Assembly (NCBI GenBank): GCA_965644295.1 | Contig: CBFFRP010000395.1 | Coordinates: 186,001-250,000 of the forward strand | Reading direction: 5' to 3' | Length of the DNA stretch: 64,000 bases | Origin: Paraphysomonas bandaiensis | Lineage: Eukaryota; Chrysophyceae | In this document: positions 46,039 to 59,100 of the stretch, one piece after another | Layout: every line of letters begins with the position of its first letter | Position numbering within the stretch: the stretch's first letter is position 1 | Program-made: the position numbers and the translations under genes | Notes under the pieces: generated by a model | The model's database searches: none | Told to the model about the DNA's origin: nothing | The model's input: only the letters and a program-made list of their open reading frames with translations

Positions 46039-49000
46039 TCAGGTGAGTGTCGATGCTAATTCCTTTTCAGATTGCTCCAACTTGAGTCTAAACTCCTCCG
46101 GGTCCATGCTCAGATCATCGCTCTCTAAGTTACTTACAAATTCCATGGCTGACCTGTAAGCGTATTCAATCACATAACATGGCACTGCTGTCAAATGCGA
46201 TCTCCTACCGCATATTTATGAAACAGTATCCAGCTCTCCCTCGTAGATGAACAGGGTTATGAAAACTCTGAATGTACTCGCAATTCGAGTACAATTGAGG
46301 GACATGACAGTGCATGACAACCCATATCAGCAACGGTAGGAAGTCATCGGCCCCAGGGGCAGACTCACTTAAGTTTTCGTCTGTTTTCGCTCTCGCAAGA
46401 TTTAGCGAGCGGAATATAACAGACGCACAACGAGTCTATTAAAAAATCAGTCCAATCACCCAGGAAAGAAAATAGTCCTTACCACACAGGCGATCTTATC
46501 TGCTGGGGTGTGATATGAATTAATTTTCTTCAACTCATCTCGTGCAAGTGTCCACACGAGGTCGTTTCGAAGCTCAGGCTTGATATCCAGAGCCTGTTCA
46601 GCAGTTAAGTACTTCTGAATGGCAGCTACAGTATCCTTACCTCAGCCTCTACAAAAGCAAGCAGTTTCATACGACGCAGGAGCTGCTCATCTTCTTCTGG
46701 ACACTCAACACTCATAAAAGCATACTTCCCGAGTTTAGTCATGATGTATTTTTCCAGACAGTCCCTAGCAGACACGTATCTTTCGTCTGACTGACCTCCC
46801 CAGACTGGATCTTGTCTCATATGTTCCACAATGGCCTCCATAAAATCATTACAACGGTCTGCAAGCCGATGCATCCCGTGGAATTCATAATCAAGCTGAG
46901 AAGTAGAGTCAGTATAAAAACCCACGAACCATACAACCATAAGCATACCTTGTCACCTTGTTCAGGAGGTGTACAGTCACGTTTAGGCCCCAGCACACTC
47001 TCAATGAATTTTCTACATAGAGATAGGAAACGTCAAGGTCAATTAGAAAGAGAAACATATGCATTACCTTATAGCGTTGACGATATTCTTGCTCTCTGGG
47101 TGCATGAGTTTGTTAATAAACTCCTGATAGTAGTAGACCTTCACGCAAAAAAGAATTAGAAAAATTTTTATACGTCAATTGTGTACATTCTGATTAGGAT
47201 TGGGTTTCTTTTGTGACTCTCGAGCCCGTGTAGCTGTTGCGTTGTCATCATTGAAGAGTGCCTTAATCGATGTGGTATCTTGCTTTTGGGTGTCTCCATC
47301 TACACTAAACTGTCCTTCGAACAGCCCATGGGCATCCATCTTCTCCTGTGCTAATCCTGCTTCAGATCCAGAACGCTCTTTTGTTTCCTGTTCCTGGAAC
47401 ATGAATCCGGCGTACTCCGAAGTCGAAGAAAGGAACGTTGCATAGCTATCCAAGGATGAATTCTTAAAGCTGTCTCTGCGTTCACCAGAGTTCCTCCCAC
47501 TATCTGAAAATAGTAGCGTGTCAAGATTCAGCCGATCTTCCGCTGAAAGGTCAGGGAATGGAGCAGAAGCAACAGTACTGTCATCTACCATTTCCTCCAT
47601 CATACTCTCCACCTACACACCATACGATATACAATCACAAACAGGGAGAAGACTGGGCAATGAACTCACTCTGCCAGCATCGAAACCCATGTCATCGAGG
47701 TTGTGTTTGAGCGTTGAAAGCTTACGATCGTGATTATTAGACCAGATAGAGTTGCTCTTACTTCTAGAGTGAGATACAGAAGCTACTTCCGCCATCAACT
47801 CTGCAATGACCGCCTCTTTCGCCTTTACCTCACTCTGAAGGAAGGCCATCTGTCCACAAGAAAGCACGTCAGTATGAACAAGGAGCTTTACCAGATCGCA
47901 CCTGAGCGCGGAGCTGCTCATTCTGCTCAGACAGCCCACTGAGTCCCATTTCTACCATATCTTCCTTCTGTGCTCCCCTTGCGTTATCACGGTTGTCGGG
48001 TATATCTGAGTCTTCACCGAAAAGTGCAGAAGCTGCACCTCGGGTCACTCGCTTGCTGGCCCGAGTGCTGAGCGGTGATGACACTGCCCCACTTGTTCCA
48101 TCTCCCAGCTCTCTCAATACGGCATACACATCCTCTTCTTCTCGCTCACCACTGCGATACCGACTCTCCGAAGGTGTACCCCGCCCAGGAGAAGATTGGC
48201 CACGATATACAGATAATTCCTTTTGCAGCGCTGCAATGCGGACCTCTCTCTCCCGCAACTGGTGAGTCAAGCTCGTAGCCTAAAAATCAGAGTCAATAAC
48301 GCCATCGAAAACTTAATTGGATGTACCTGAGCTCGCAGGTCGCTGTTCTCCTTAGCAACTTCTCGAAGCGTCGGTCCTCCTGTTGTATTTAACGAGAACA
48401 TTTCGTCGGAACCCATCACCACGGGTAGGGAATCAGAGGCGTCACCGAAGAGGCTATCATTCCGTCCAATACCGGCAGTGCGATCCCGGGAATAGGTGCG
48501 AGTAGAATTCTGAGGAGATGCCGAAGGCAGACCCAGATCCAAGTCAAGTCCCTGCATGTACGGGTCGTCGTTCATCTTTCCGAAGAAGTCTTCCAGTTCC
48601 GCTAGCTCATCCTTCCCGCCCTTAGGGGGCTCCGCTGCTGAAGCAGGTGCATCAAAATTATCTTCTTTAGTTGGTTGAGGATTGAACTCTGCGCTCCCTG
48701 ATAATGGTTCGTCTTCTAATTCTTCAGTAAGTCTGGTAGTGTCGGCAACTGGTGATATCTCTGAAGGAGGCCCTTCTCCTGGAGGCATCTCTGCATCAGT
48801 AGGTGCCTCAGATCCACTGGGCTGTGACTCAATGGACGAGGAAACTACGACAGCTACTTCGTCCAATTCAACTTCTATCTTAGCAGAGTGATCTTCAATA
48901 GGAACTACACAGGAAATTTCAACATCATTCGTAACCTCTTGTTGTACTTCCACTGGTTCATCTGGAAGAGTATTCACTACTTTCTGAACAATATCATCCT

Positions 49001-49550
49001 CGTTGTTGGTAACTATATCTTTACAACTACTCAGAGACGATGGCTCATCATTCGATAACGTGTTCCCAACAACTGTTTCCTCAGATATGCTGAGAGTTTC
49101 TATATTGGGTGTTGTTTCTGTATTCGTTTCACTTGAAGCCTCTGCAACAGTGACATCACAAACATTCTCTGCCTTCATCTCCTCCTCTTCAGATAAATAA
49201 ACGGATCCATTTACATGTTCTTTCAATCCATTTTCTTGATTATCTTGTATTGATGTTGTTATAATAGTATCTGCTGCTGCTGAGGATGATGTAGTATGAT
49301 TAGTAACCGCTATAGACTGTGTTACTACTGTATGATCATGTGTATATATACGTGTATTATCTATACCGATCTTATTATTCATACAATGAACTTCAGCTGA
49401 TACTTTTTCATATGAGAGTGTCCTCTTTTGATGTTGTGTATGCCTTTCAGGGGAGTGAACTACATGCGATGTTTCCTGTGGTGTTATATCACTATCTACT
49501 TCACCATTTAATGCTCTTCGTCTTGCTAATTTGGCTGCTAATTCTGCCAT
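46039..49550 (-). CDS. VPS9-domain Rab5 GEF (Rabex-5/VPS9a-like)
   Basis: Ten exons: 48327-49550, 47902-48279, 47670-47849, 47187-47612, 47068-47138, 46949-47012, 46641-46895, 46483-46614, 46209-46435, 46039-46153. They assemble in frame to about 1020 aa. The first 400 residues are acidic, Ser/Thr-rich and probably disordered; coiled coil follows (SLTHQLREREVRIAALQKELSVY). The C-terminal third has the helical bundle (YYYQEFINKLMHPES) and a full VPS9 domain: CLEKYIMTKLGKYAF, LDIKPEL, ELKKINSYHTPADKIACV, then GADDFLPLLIWVV...P.LYSNCEYIQSF and GYCFINMRSAMEFV. The invariant Asp of GADDFLP and the downstream Tyr are present, so GEF activity is expected: GDP-GTP exchange on Rab5-type GTPases at endosomes. 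The seventh intron is exceptionally short (26 or 38 nt). Confidence 0.92.
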
Positions 49551-50980
49551 TAAAATCTATTAGATTAAGTGGGTATATAGTAGCATTTGATAGTATGGTA
49601 TGAGAGTGTACATAACACAGTTATAATATGAGCGAGTTATATGCCTATGTATACACAGCAGTGTACAGTAGCAGTCGTACGACACATACATAGAGTACAT
49701 ACATACACAATATCCTAGTGCTTGTATATGCATATATACTGTGTATACTAGTGCTTGTATGTTGTATATGCATACATACAGTACATACTGTACACATATA
49801 CACAGTATACTACGTAGTGCTTGTAAACATATGTCGTAGTATACCTCCGTATAAGGTACTGTATACACAGTATTGAAATTACAGTTTTTTAGCGAATGTG
49901 TTTATACAGAGCAGTATACCATTGTATACCGTACTATCGCTCAACCAATCAGATCTGCCTATAACATAACATACACACATACACACACAATGTATACGAT
50001 CGTCGTGTTTTCCCCAATTCAGCTTCCTAATAATGCAACACACCATGCACCACATATATAGACATGTATAGGAGAATAAGAAATATTGCATTCCTTTTGT
50101 TACTGCAGTAAGTAATGATGAGACCAAATATATGATGATCGCAATAACCCCGCAGAAGTATATAACCAAAGCACATGTAGTGTTGCTAGAGGGCATACAG
50201 AAAATGCTATTAATATCGTTTAGAGGCAAGCATTTAGATCTAAATTAGTATACTCCCCGTCGATTCTTCATCACTGGTTAAAGGGTATTCACTGAAAGGA
50301 TCATCCTTCTTGATCTGAATGCATCTATAGTGAGGCTACTAGAGGTTTCGAAATGTTCAGCTGTATGTGTATATATCCTCATAGTCAAAAAACTAGTACA
50401 AGTTTCGTTGAATTCATGAACGATGTTCGTAGCGTCATCCTCAAGAAGGGTTACTGTATAATGGAGCCTTTTCGCCCAATGAGGACTAAACATTCCCCAC
50501 GACAGGTATTTGTCTACTTTGCTTGTTCTCAACATTATAGATAATAACTTGCATAGAGAGATATAAACCATTTACTCATAGGTTTTACTTCTAATCTGAT
50601 TGCGGTCTCAATATAGGACTTCTGAGTATTGCGCAGGACAATTAAGTGAGGTGCTGCCCAGTCTAACTAGAAATATGTAATTTAAAAGCTACCATATTGG
50701 CAATCAGACTCTGAGCAGTTTGTCACTGACGTATCAGTTTCTTGAGGTCAATAAGAGGTCAATAAGGGCATCACAGAAAGACTGAAACAATTATATTTAG
50801 ATCTCTTGAGGTCCTTCCTTAGCAATACGTAATCAAGTGAGGTTGTTGTGCGACTAATATCCGAATAATATTTGCATCCAGAGTTATTAAATTACAGAGA
50901 ATAACGATGCACCTTGTGTAATCAAAATATTGACGAAAGCATTTTAAACGAAATGATTGAAGTAACAACTTAAAGTAGTA
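49551..50980. other. Upstream region of the VPS9 gene, with unresolved coding-like stretch
   Basis: 49560-49900 is promoter-like: ACACAGCAGTGTACAGTAGC (49652-49671) and repeated GTATACAC words. On the minus strand 50230-50571 has coding-like pieces: a frame with LLEDDATNIVHEF, and an acidic ending DPFSEYPLTSDEESTG before TAG near 50244. A hydrophobic stretch (CALVIYFCGVIAIIIYLV) occurs at about 50130-50190. I could not find a splice pattern joining them in one frame, so no gene is claimed. Confidence 0.3.
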
Positions 50981-52550
50981 CTATACAGAAGACGACACTG
51001 TTTTACTTTTCTTCTCTATTTTATCCAATGACTGAGCAATTGCCATCACTCTCGCTTCTTCTTTAGTGAAAATTCTATTTATCTGCATACGTACAATTAC
51101 ATAAAGAAACATCATATACTCAACAATCTAACCATAGAAAATCTCTGGAAAAGTTCTGGTATATTCTTGATCTTTTCTTCGTCTGAAGGGGGTCTCCCGT
51201 ATCGCTTCTCGAACTGGTGCTTCCATGATGATATCTTCCTTTTTATATCGTTCTTCTCCGCTTCCATATCTTTCATTGAATCCAAACTGCCTTTAACATA
51301 ATGGATAACTTCTGATCGATAGGGACGGCTAGTAGGGCTCCGTAAAACGGCAGTCGTCTTTTCACTCTCAGTTGTTTTCACGATCTGTTAGAAAACATAA
51401 GAAATTGAGAATAATGAAAGCAGTAGCCACCTCGCCATTGTTCGAGGAATGCGGTTTGTCCTCAGAAAGAGAGGAGAGGACTTCAACAGCTGATGTGTCC
51501 AAAACTATCTCAGCGGGCGTTTTATCAGGAGCTGCTTTGGTCTCGGAAGAATTTGAGCGCGGAACCTTTTTCTTTTTCTCTTTGGACTCTGCCCTCTCCA
51601 CTGACATCCCAAGAGTAAATACATGACATATCGTGTACTCCATATATTGTGTTTTACCTGTCGTTTGTAATAAAGTAGTCGGTGCGTAGTCAGATGCAAC
51701 GTAGTGTTGGTCCTGAACATCATCACAGTGCAGGACATCCCGCCAGAGCTTGCACACACAAGCCACAGTTTCGCGATCTAAATAGGACAGTACCACTCTT
51801 AACTCGTAGTTATTAAGAGTCCTATCAAAAGTAAATTATCACAGCATTCAGTAGAGATAACGAATTACCTGATATATAGTCCACGTCTGTTTGTCTCGCA
51901 TGTTTGAATCGAAGCAACAAGCTCTCTCTTTTCAGCAATGGATGCCTTAAGAATTCGTTTCTTCTGAGTCAGCTGATTTCGTAGCTTCAATATCATATTC
52001 TCCAGTTCCGTAATTTCTGTGACGCTAATACTACTAATCACAGAACTCACACCAGATAAACGCTTTTGAAGCTTTGTGAGTTGGCGGCGGTTATCCTCAA
52101 GCTGCTGTTTACTCTCGATTATACGAGGGTTGAGTTCGTCCGGAACCGGGTCCTACAGAGTTATTGAGGCAAACATATAACATATCGAAAACGTACTTGT
52201 TCAATATTTACAATGTAGGTAAGAAGTTTATTCGTAAACCACGAATATGAATTATCCCACATGAAAACAAGAGTTCCAGCACAATTAAGTTGACAAGACC
52301 CACTGATGGTTTCGATATCGCTGCATACTCGCTCAGGATAGACGACAATCTCCTCATCTCCATCGATAGAAATAAACGCAATACTAAAATTAATGTCACC
52401 ATTCTCTGTGCAAAATTCATATGAGACTGTTGAATAAGGAGCTGCAATGGGAAGTGGAAGTAGCCATTCTTTATTAACATTGATATGTGATCCATTACAC
52501 TTAAAAGAAAATGGACTTGTTTCCTGTAATGTCTGGTTATATAACATCAT
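50981..52550 (-). CDS. GOLD-domain protein with coiled coil and F-box-like motif
   Basis: Six exons (52197-52550, 51869-52152, 51658-51821, 51431-51600, 51133-51384, 50981-51082) with introns of 44-57 nt give 441 aa. Residues 1-118 match the GOLD beta-sandwich of Sec14-like and p24 proteins: TVSYEFCTENGDINFSIAF, a VVYPERV strand, and the ending LVFMWDNSYSWFTNKLLTYIV (the D-N-S-x-S-W..K signature). Residues 119-212 are a coiled coil. Residues 214-245 (YELRVVLSYLDRETVACVCKLWRDV) look like an F-box-type helical pair. A Lys/Ser-rich linker follows, then 350-400 with WKHQFEKRYGRPPSDEEK, as in the C-terminal motif of FAM13-type proteins. The domain mix is unfamiliar; a membrane-traffic or ubiquitin-adaptor role is a guess. 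Head-to-head with the exonuclease gene. Confidence 0.8.
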
Positions 52551-53196
52551 ATTTCATTATATTTCATACTTCCGTTATATCCATCTTGAATGAAGCTAAT
52601 CTGGTTATTTACTATCAAACTCAAGTAGTTTATATCCAACTTACTAGATAAGACAATAAGGGCTCATATACTTATTGAATGTACAGTCTATGGTGATGTA
52701 TAGGAGTGAGGGAGAGTTTGAGAGATGAAAGATTGTTGTCTGGAAAGAATATAATGAATAATAATTCTTTTTATCTAATAATTGGCAAACTCTAGAACTA
52801 TTTTGCATAAGGGTGTAAGACACAGCAGCTGTGTGTGTATATGTGTGTATATATATACAGTGTATGTACATGGATATATATATATAGCAATAGAGTGTGC
52901 AAAGTGAACCATATGTACAGAGAATGTACATACCCATTCCAAAATATCGGGAATTTTATATAAAATTCTACCAAATTCAGTTCCATACTGGAAAATCTTA
53001 CCGTTTTTTTATCTTTTCTACAAAAATCTGGAGATAAAGTGTACAATTAATGTTAAAAATACATACTTTCTAACTTCCACTTCTTACATTCATATGAGGA
53101 CGAAGAGCGAAGTGATCAAAGCATCTTCATCTATGCATGGTAAGTCCCTATAATATTAATTACTACAAATACTTCATATATAAACTATCGTAAAAC
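52551..53196. promoter_or_regulatory. Divergent intergenic region (GOLD protein / EXD2-like)
   Basis: 0.65-kb spacer with ACACAGCAGCTGTGTGTG (52821-52838, an imperfect palindrome), TATACAGTGTATGTAC (52852-52867) and TATATA runs. No gene supported. Confidence 0.4.
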
Positions 53197-55245
53197 TTGT
53201 ACATATATATAAGCATATACAAGAATATGTGCCTTAATCCTGCATATACTACTATGCTACACAACTCCTCTATTATAATATTATCTAATATAGAAGAAAC
53301 TAATGAAATATTTAAGAACTTAATATATAAAACAGAAGATGTATTAGATAACATCATATGTGTTGGATTTGATATGGAATGGCGTCCTATGGGGTTCATG
53401 AGTCATACTATAGAGTATACAGAGGGATATGGCAATACATCATCATCCAATCCATCTCATTCATCAAGTAACCCTGTAGCGATCATTCAATTGACTATAA
53501 GAGGAGATAGAGTCACTTCATATCTTATACGAATTGGTGCTATGCTTAGTCAAGAAAATTCACTAACTACTGATAGAGTTAACAAGCTCAGTGGTCTGAT
53601 AAGATTTCTACAGCATCCTGGTATACTTAAACTAGGGGTTGGGATATCATATGATGCAAAGAAACTTCTCACGGATTATGGTATTCAATTGCAAGGAGCT
53701 GTTGAGTTGGGGAAAGTTGTTGAACGAATGCGTGCTGTTGATATCGATGTTGCAAGTTCATGCGCTATTTCAGCAGGCTCATCTCTTCAGGCAATCATTC
53801 AAAGTGTTTGTGGGGTGGTGATACCGAAGGATCGAAAAGTTCAATGCAGTGATTGGGAGGCGGAAATACTAAGTGAAGAGCAGGTTCTTTATGCTGCCTC
53901 AGACTCATACTATGCACTCATTGTCTGGGAGCGGCTGCTGCAATTGTATGCTGACTGTAATGGTGGGAGTTGTGCTCGACGTGTAGTGGAAGAACTAGTT
54001 TCAGGCCTGATAGATACAGGGCCCGCTCGCGCACCTGGTGGGGGAGGCAGTTCAACTACTAGTAACTTAGGGTCACCAAAAAAGGAGGGTCGAAGTGCCA
54101 AGGATGCCCTTACCGCTTCGAAATCGCCTATATATGAGTGTTGCGCACTGGTTAGTCGGGAAGGACAATTTTTGAGCTACTGCGACCTGAAGCGTCTCAC
54201 CTGGTATCTGCGTAAGGGTCTAGCGGAGGAGCTGGGGGAACAGGATGTGACAGAGTACATACGTCGAGGGGAGGTGGATCCCTCGTTGGGAAATGGTCGG
54301 GGACGGGTGATTCGACTTAAATTTGAGGCGGCAGGAGATGGAAATGCGAGCGATGCGTATAAGAGACAGAAGCTGCAGAATAAGTGCGTGGTGTGTGGTA
54401 TCGAGCAGAAGTTGAGCTCTCATGAGGACGAGAAAACTGAAGCCAATAACGATAGATTATTGTTACACCATCACGTTGTACCTAAAGCTTACAGAAGAGT
54501 GTTTCCCGACTGTATGGTGTCACGGAACAATCACGACATCTTGCCCATGTGCAAGGACTGCAAGTCCGTGGCTTCCTCATTATATTCTGCAAAGATGCAC
54601 GCATTGGAGCTCCACCACATCGGGCCTCAACATCGTGCTGAAGTTGTTTATTCTCAATGTCACTCGAAGGGGACCACTACACTGCGACAGAACTTTGGCA
54701 AGGTGCGTGGCCTATGTAGATCACTTCTTGACTCCTCTACTATGACGAAAAAGGTAAAGGTGTCAGCACCAGATGGGAGTCAGGTTGTCAAAGCAGTGCC
54801 AGTGGACGTCGATAAAGCTAATCAGATTAGATATAGTATATTTCAGTCGTTGAAAACGTTCTGCTGTGAAAAGATTGACGCCAGCCTCTACAGTAGTGTC
54901 AATCTATCCAACGATGAAATAGATATATGTGCCGCTGTCTGTAGACTTGAACCTAGTGATTCTCACGGGATAGAGACTTTTTTGGACAGTTTTAAAACCC
55001 TGACAGATAAAGCGTTAGATAGCCTGGCCAATACTGGCGGAAAAGAGGAGACCGAGCCTCGAACCCTTGAGGCCCTTGTCGTTGAGAAAATAATTCAGCC
55101 CCACTCTTTGAAGGACGACCAGACGTTGTACATTCCCGCGCTTCAGCAATTTGAGTCAATGTGGCGAAGGTTCTTCTTGGAAAGTATGAAGCCGCAGCAT
55201 ATGCCGCCCCATTGGAGCGTCGAGTACAAGCACAGCGCCTCATAG
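53197..55245 (+). CDS. EXD2: 3'-5' exonuclease with HNH-like C-terminus, EXD2-like
   Basis: Single exon of 682 aa (ATG 53197; ATG 53227 also possible). Residues about 50-255 form a DEDDy exonuclease: Asp59/Glu61 in GFDMEWRP, an Asp in GVGISYDAKKLL, and Tyr/Asp in YAASDSYYALIVW; VAIIQLTI is the strand after motif I. A low-complexity linker leads to residues 310-480, homologous to the C-terminal half of EXD2: CDLKRLTWYLRKGLA, then CVVCGIEQKL, HHHVVPKAYRRVFP, NNHDILPMCKDC, an HNH-like zinc site with two CxxC pairs and the HHH core. In animals EXD2 acts in DNA end resection and at mitochondria. All catalytic acids are present. The remaining C-terminus continues the family fold. Confidence 0.92.
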   Translation: MYIYISIYKNMCLNPAYTTMLHNSSIIILSNIEETNEIFKNLIYKTEDVLDNIICVGFDMEWRPMGFMSHTIEYTEGYGNTSSSNPSHSSSNPVAIIQLTIRGDRVTSYLIRIGAMLSQENSLTTDRVNKLSGLIRFLQHPGILKLGVGISYDAKKLLTDYGIQLQGAVELGKVVERMRAVDIDVASSCAISAGSSLQAIIQSVCGVVIPKDRKVQCSDWEAEILSEEQVLYAASDSYYALIVWERLLQLYADCNGGSCARRVVEELVSGLIDTGPARAPGGGGSSTTSNLGSPKKEGRSAKDALTASKSPIYECCALVSREGQFLSYCDLKRLTWYLRKGLAEELGEQDVTEYIRRGEVDPSLGNGRGRVIRLKFEAAGDGNASDAYKRQKLQNKCVVCGIEQKLSSHEDEKTEANNDRLLLHHHVVPKAYRRVFPDCMVSRNNHDILPMCKDCKSVASSLYSAKMHALELHHIGPQHRAEVVYSQCHSKGTTTLRQNFGKVRGLCRSLLDSSTMTKKVKVSAPDGSQVVKAVPVDVDKANQIRYSIFQSLKTFCCEKIDASLYSSVNLSNDEIDICAAVCRLEPSDSHGIETFLDSFKTLTDKALDSLANTGGKEETEPRTLEALVVEKIIQPHSLKDDQTLYIPALQQFESMWRRFFLESMKPQHMPPHWSVEYKHSAS

Positions 55246-55615
55246 ACCCCGCGGTTGATGTATGATGTCACTCTGAATGCCGGAGGCAATCGATCTGTGC
55301 GAATCAGTTTTATGTCTATAATGTACTTTTATATATATTTCGTTTTTGATTGGATTATAGTTACTAGACTGCTACTATATACAGTATTCCGCGACATTTT
55401 TGTGTATTGCATGTAGCAATTATTATTTTACATTCATTGGATTCGTATTCATCCAATGAGTAGTGTTTATTCTAACGAGTAGTCCATATCTGTAAATTTA
55501 GTACTAACATTGGGTCAGATTTGAAGACATTCTTCATTCCTACCCTACCTTTTAAGAATACAGTTAATGTTGTGCATTGTGGATCAGGTTTAAAACAGGA
55601 GAGTAGCTATATGTT
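55246..55615. other. 3' spacer and left part of duplicated unit A
   Basis: From about 55395 to 55615 the sequence nearly matches 60472-60692 (unit B). Includes the hairpin CATTGGAT...ATCCAATG near 55435-55458. Unit A is split here by the LTR element. Confidence 0.8.
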
Positions 55616-56196
55616 TGTAGCAAAATTGGGTATGTCAAGTATGGGTGATTTAGGAGGTTGTTATGGCTGAAGAATAAGATGAAGTGATGTAGGTTGTAGT
55701 ATGAAATGAGATGTAGATGGTAGTTATGATTAGATCAGAAGATACGAGTATTAAGGCCAGATATAAGGTTGGAGTGTACCGGAACTACCCGTACATACGG
55801 ATGTAACGGACGGTCATGGTAACCCGTACAGTATTATGATGGTATACGTAGGTATTCTGTAGGATGATATAGGAGTAGATAGCAGGATGTTAAGGGATTT
55901 CTATATGATTATTTCTGGAAGTAGAAAACTAGCTATTTATGGCTGGGAAACCACTTCTAGAATTAACTATGGGGATATAGGTAGAAGGATATGGAGTTTT
56001 AGATATAATAGTGAAAGTTGATATTGTAGTTGTTGAAAGTTAAGAAGTAGCGAAGTAAAGAGTAAGAAGAGGAAGTTAATTGAAGAGTGTTGTGAGAAGA
56101 CTATCCTACCCCACATCACCTGTGCACATGGACAGGGATGATAAGACCAGCAATGTTAGTCATGATAGCGAGGCTCAATCACCCGTAGTCGTTACA
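55616..56196 (+). repeat. 5' LTR of the Gag-only element
   Basis: 581 bp, TG...CA. The ORF's first ATG (56128) lies inside it, so the 3' end of the LTR is coding. Confidence 0.93.
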
Positions 56197-59100
56197 CTTG
56201 GTGGACAACGTGGGCTGGGTACAGTGGTTGAGAGTGATCAACTCAGCCATGCGTCACCCAGCGCACTATCGGCACGATCTCGGAGAGAGCCTTTGCCAGA
56301 AGAGGGAAACATTGAGAGTATCAGCCTAGACCATGAGGGAGAGGAGAGACAGGAGACTAAGGAGGAACTGCGGTCCCATGCACAGAAGGACCTATTGGAG
56401 CACGGGCTGAGGATGCAGAGTATGGATGATAAGAAAGGTGGAACCCAACCCAATTGGTCTGGAAGGTCTACAGAGCAGATAGAATGGATGCGTGATCCTA
56501 TTCTTGGAGGCAGAGACCTGGAGATGGGGGATAGGAGTAGTAGAGATGATATGAAGAGCTCGTGGAGGAGCACAGGAAGAGAAGAGAAGATTAAAAGAAG
56601 AGATGTTTACGCAAGAGCAGATGATGTAAGGGGCCCATTAGGAGGTCCTGGAGATAATTATATGAAAGATGAAGATTTAAGGGGCCCGTTAGGAGGTCCT
56701 GGATATGCCAGAAGAGATGATTATATGAAAGATGAAGATTTGAAGGGCCCATCAGGAGGTCCTAGATATAGTAGAAGAGAGGATTATGCAACTGAAGAAG
56801 ATATGAGGGGCCCATCAGGAGGTCCTAGATATAGTAGAAGAGATGAGTATGCAAGTGCAGAAGATGTGAGGGGCCCATCAGGAGGTCCTGGATATAGTAA
56901 AAGAGAGGATTATGTGAGAGAAGTGAATTTTAGGGACCTATCCAGAGGTCTTGGTGAAGAGATAGAAAAGCAGATGAGAGTACCTGAATGGCTGGTGGAG
57001 CCTAGTAGAGAACGGAGTGTAAAAGGACAGATTGGGAGATTAAGTAGAAGTGTACAGAGTGAAAGAGAGTTGCACCGACTGTTGATGAGAGAATTAGAGA
57101 TAGGAGTAGGGAATGAAGGGTTGACTGCAGCGCACCGTCAGGCGTGTGAATATTGGCTCCGGAATCGAAGTAGACTATTGAGTGGTAGTATGAAGACGGG
57201 TATAAAGATGCTCAGCCAGCTGACTGAACTAAACCGAATAGGGGAGAGGATACAGTATGTGGAGGCTCAGCAAGAGGCGCTGTTAGCTGCTAGGAAGGAG
57301 TTATCAGAGAAGGCAAGGATGTTGTGGATACAAAAAGGAGAGAGCATGTGTGATAGTAATAGAAGGATCTTAGACAGGATGCGTGTAATGGAGGAAGTTG
57401 ATGAAACAGATAGTGATGACTGGGAGAACGACGCAGGAGTATATATTAAGGGAGTTATGAGAGGGCCTTTATCAGGAATACAGACTATGACACGGGAAGA
57501 AGCAGAGACATGTGGATATAAGACATTCTGCCGCTGGTGCAATATGGTGGGAAAGGAGTACAAGAGTAGTCTGGATAGGCAGTTAGAGGAAAAGTGTCAG
57601 AGTTTTCTGAGGACTCGGAATGTTGCGCAGCATGTGTTTGACTTGTTAGGGAAGATACCCATACCTCGATGGATGAGGATGGAGACCGCAGGAAAGCTGA
57701 GATTCCAACCTATAGACTTTGATGCTTTAGGACGCTCAACAGGAATGGTGAAGAGAGTGGATTGTGTCCAGTTCTTTGATAGTCTTTATGCAGCAGCGCA
57801 TACTGCGAATATGTCACCCATGAGAATATTAGCGGAGATAAGAGGAGGAACAGTATTCAAAGGAGAGTTAGCTGAAGAGGTGAGATGGAGAATGGCATCA
57901 GGTGACTTCGAGATGGACATAGATAGGAACAGACGAGCAGAGGAGACCCCTGAGACGGATGTTGTGGCATGGGGATATGCACTGTATCAGTTCTCCATAT
58001 TGTTTACAGAAGCCTTCGGGGTAAAGATGGATCCTGCAGTATTAATGATGGAGATCGATAGGTTCGAGTTATCCGACGAATCACCACAGGCGTTTGAGAA
58101 GTCTCTGATGGAGTTAAGATATTTAATTACGCAAGCGGGAGTAACTGAGCCAGAGAGAGAGTTATATCACAAGTTCAAGGTGAAGACTATAGATATGCCA
58201 CGAGTAGGTAAAAGAGTAGCAGATGAAGTGGAGAGCATTATCCAAATAAAGCAGTGTATGGGAGTGAGGAACGTGCAATATGATCGGAACTTTTTAGTGT
58301 CTACTGTTGCACAGATTGTACCTCGGATAGTGGATCAAGACAGTCTTAACAGTAAGAATGAGAAGGTGATAAGGTCGCATGGAGTGTATGCGGGAAGAGC
58401 AGTTCCAGAAAAGTGTGAACGTAGGATAGATGGACTAGAAAGAAGTACTCGACCATGGAAGTTCCTTAAGTGTGAGACATGTGGGTTTAAACACTATATG
58501 AACCGTTTTTGTCCATTTAGAGATGATAGGAAGAAAGATGATGGGACATATATGAAATGTGCGGAGTTTAACGGATATAAGCCATGGAGATTTGCTAAGT
58601 TTGAGGCGAAGACTTTAGAGAAGATATTTGAGGTCATGAAGCAAAATAGCAAGGCGTGGCAAGAACTTGGAGATGTGTTGAAAAGAAAATTCGTACAAAT
58701 GGTAGCCGATGCAAAAGAAGAGCAGGTGAAGAGTATGAGGAATGTCTTACATCATGTGCGGACCGTAGGAGAGCCGACCAAGGAAAGGGTAGAGGAAACC
58801 AGAGGATTAGAGACGGTGAAGTCAGAAGATGGAAACCAGCAAGTGTCTAATAGAAAAGTCAGTGTGGCACATACGATGACGTCACCGGCACAACATGATG
58901 ATAAGAAGATAAGGATGGATACTTTAACTTGGTGGTGTGGAGAAGCGATTGTAAGAGGAGAGACAATACCGATGGCAATTCATGTGGATGGTGGATCAGA
59001 AGGAGCATTCATGCATGAAGGGCTAGCAGAGGAAATGGGTTTAGAAGTTCATGAGTATCCAAGGGATCAACAATACCTGGTGATGGGAGCTACAGGACAA

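Noticed and set aside
50230-50571. A small spliced minus-strand gene upstream of VPS9
   Set aside because: Coding-like fragments are present but no combination of GT-AG introns joined them into one frame; left as unresolved.
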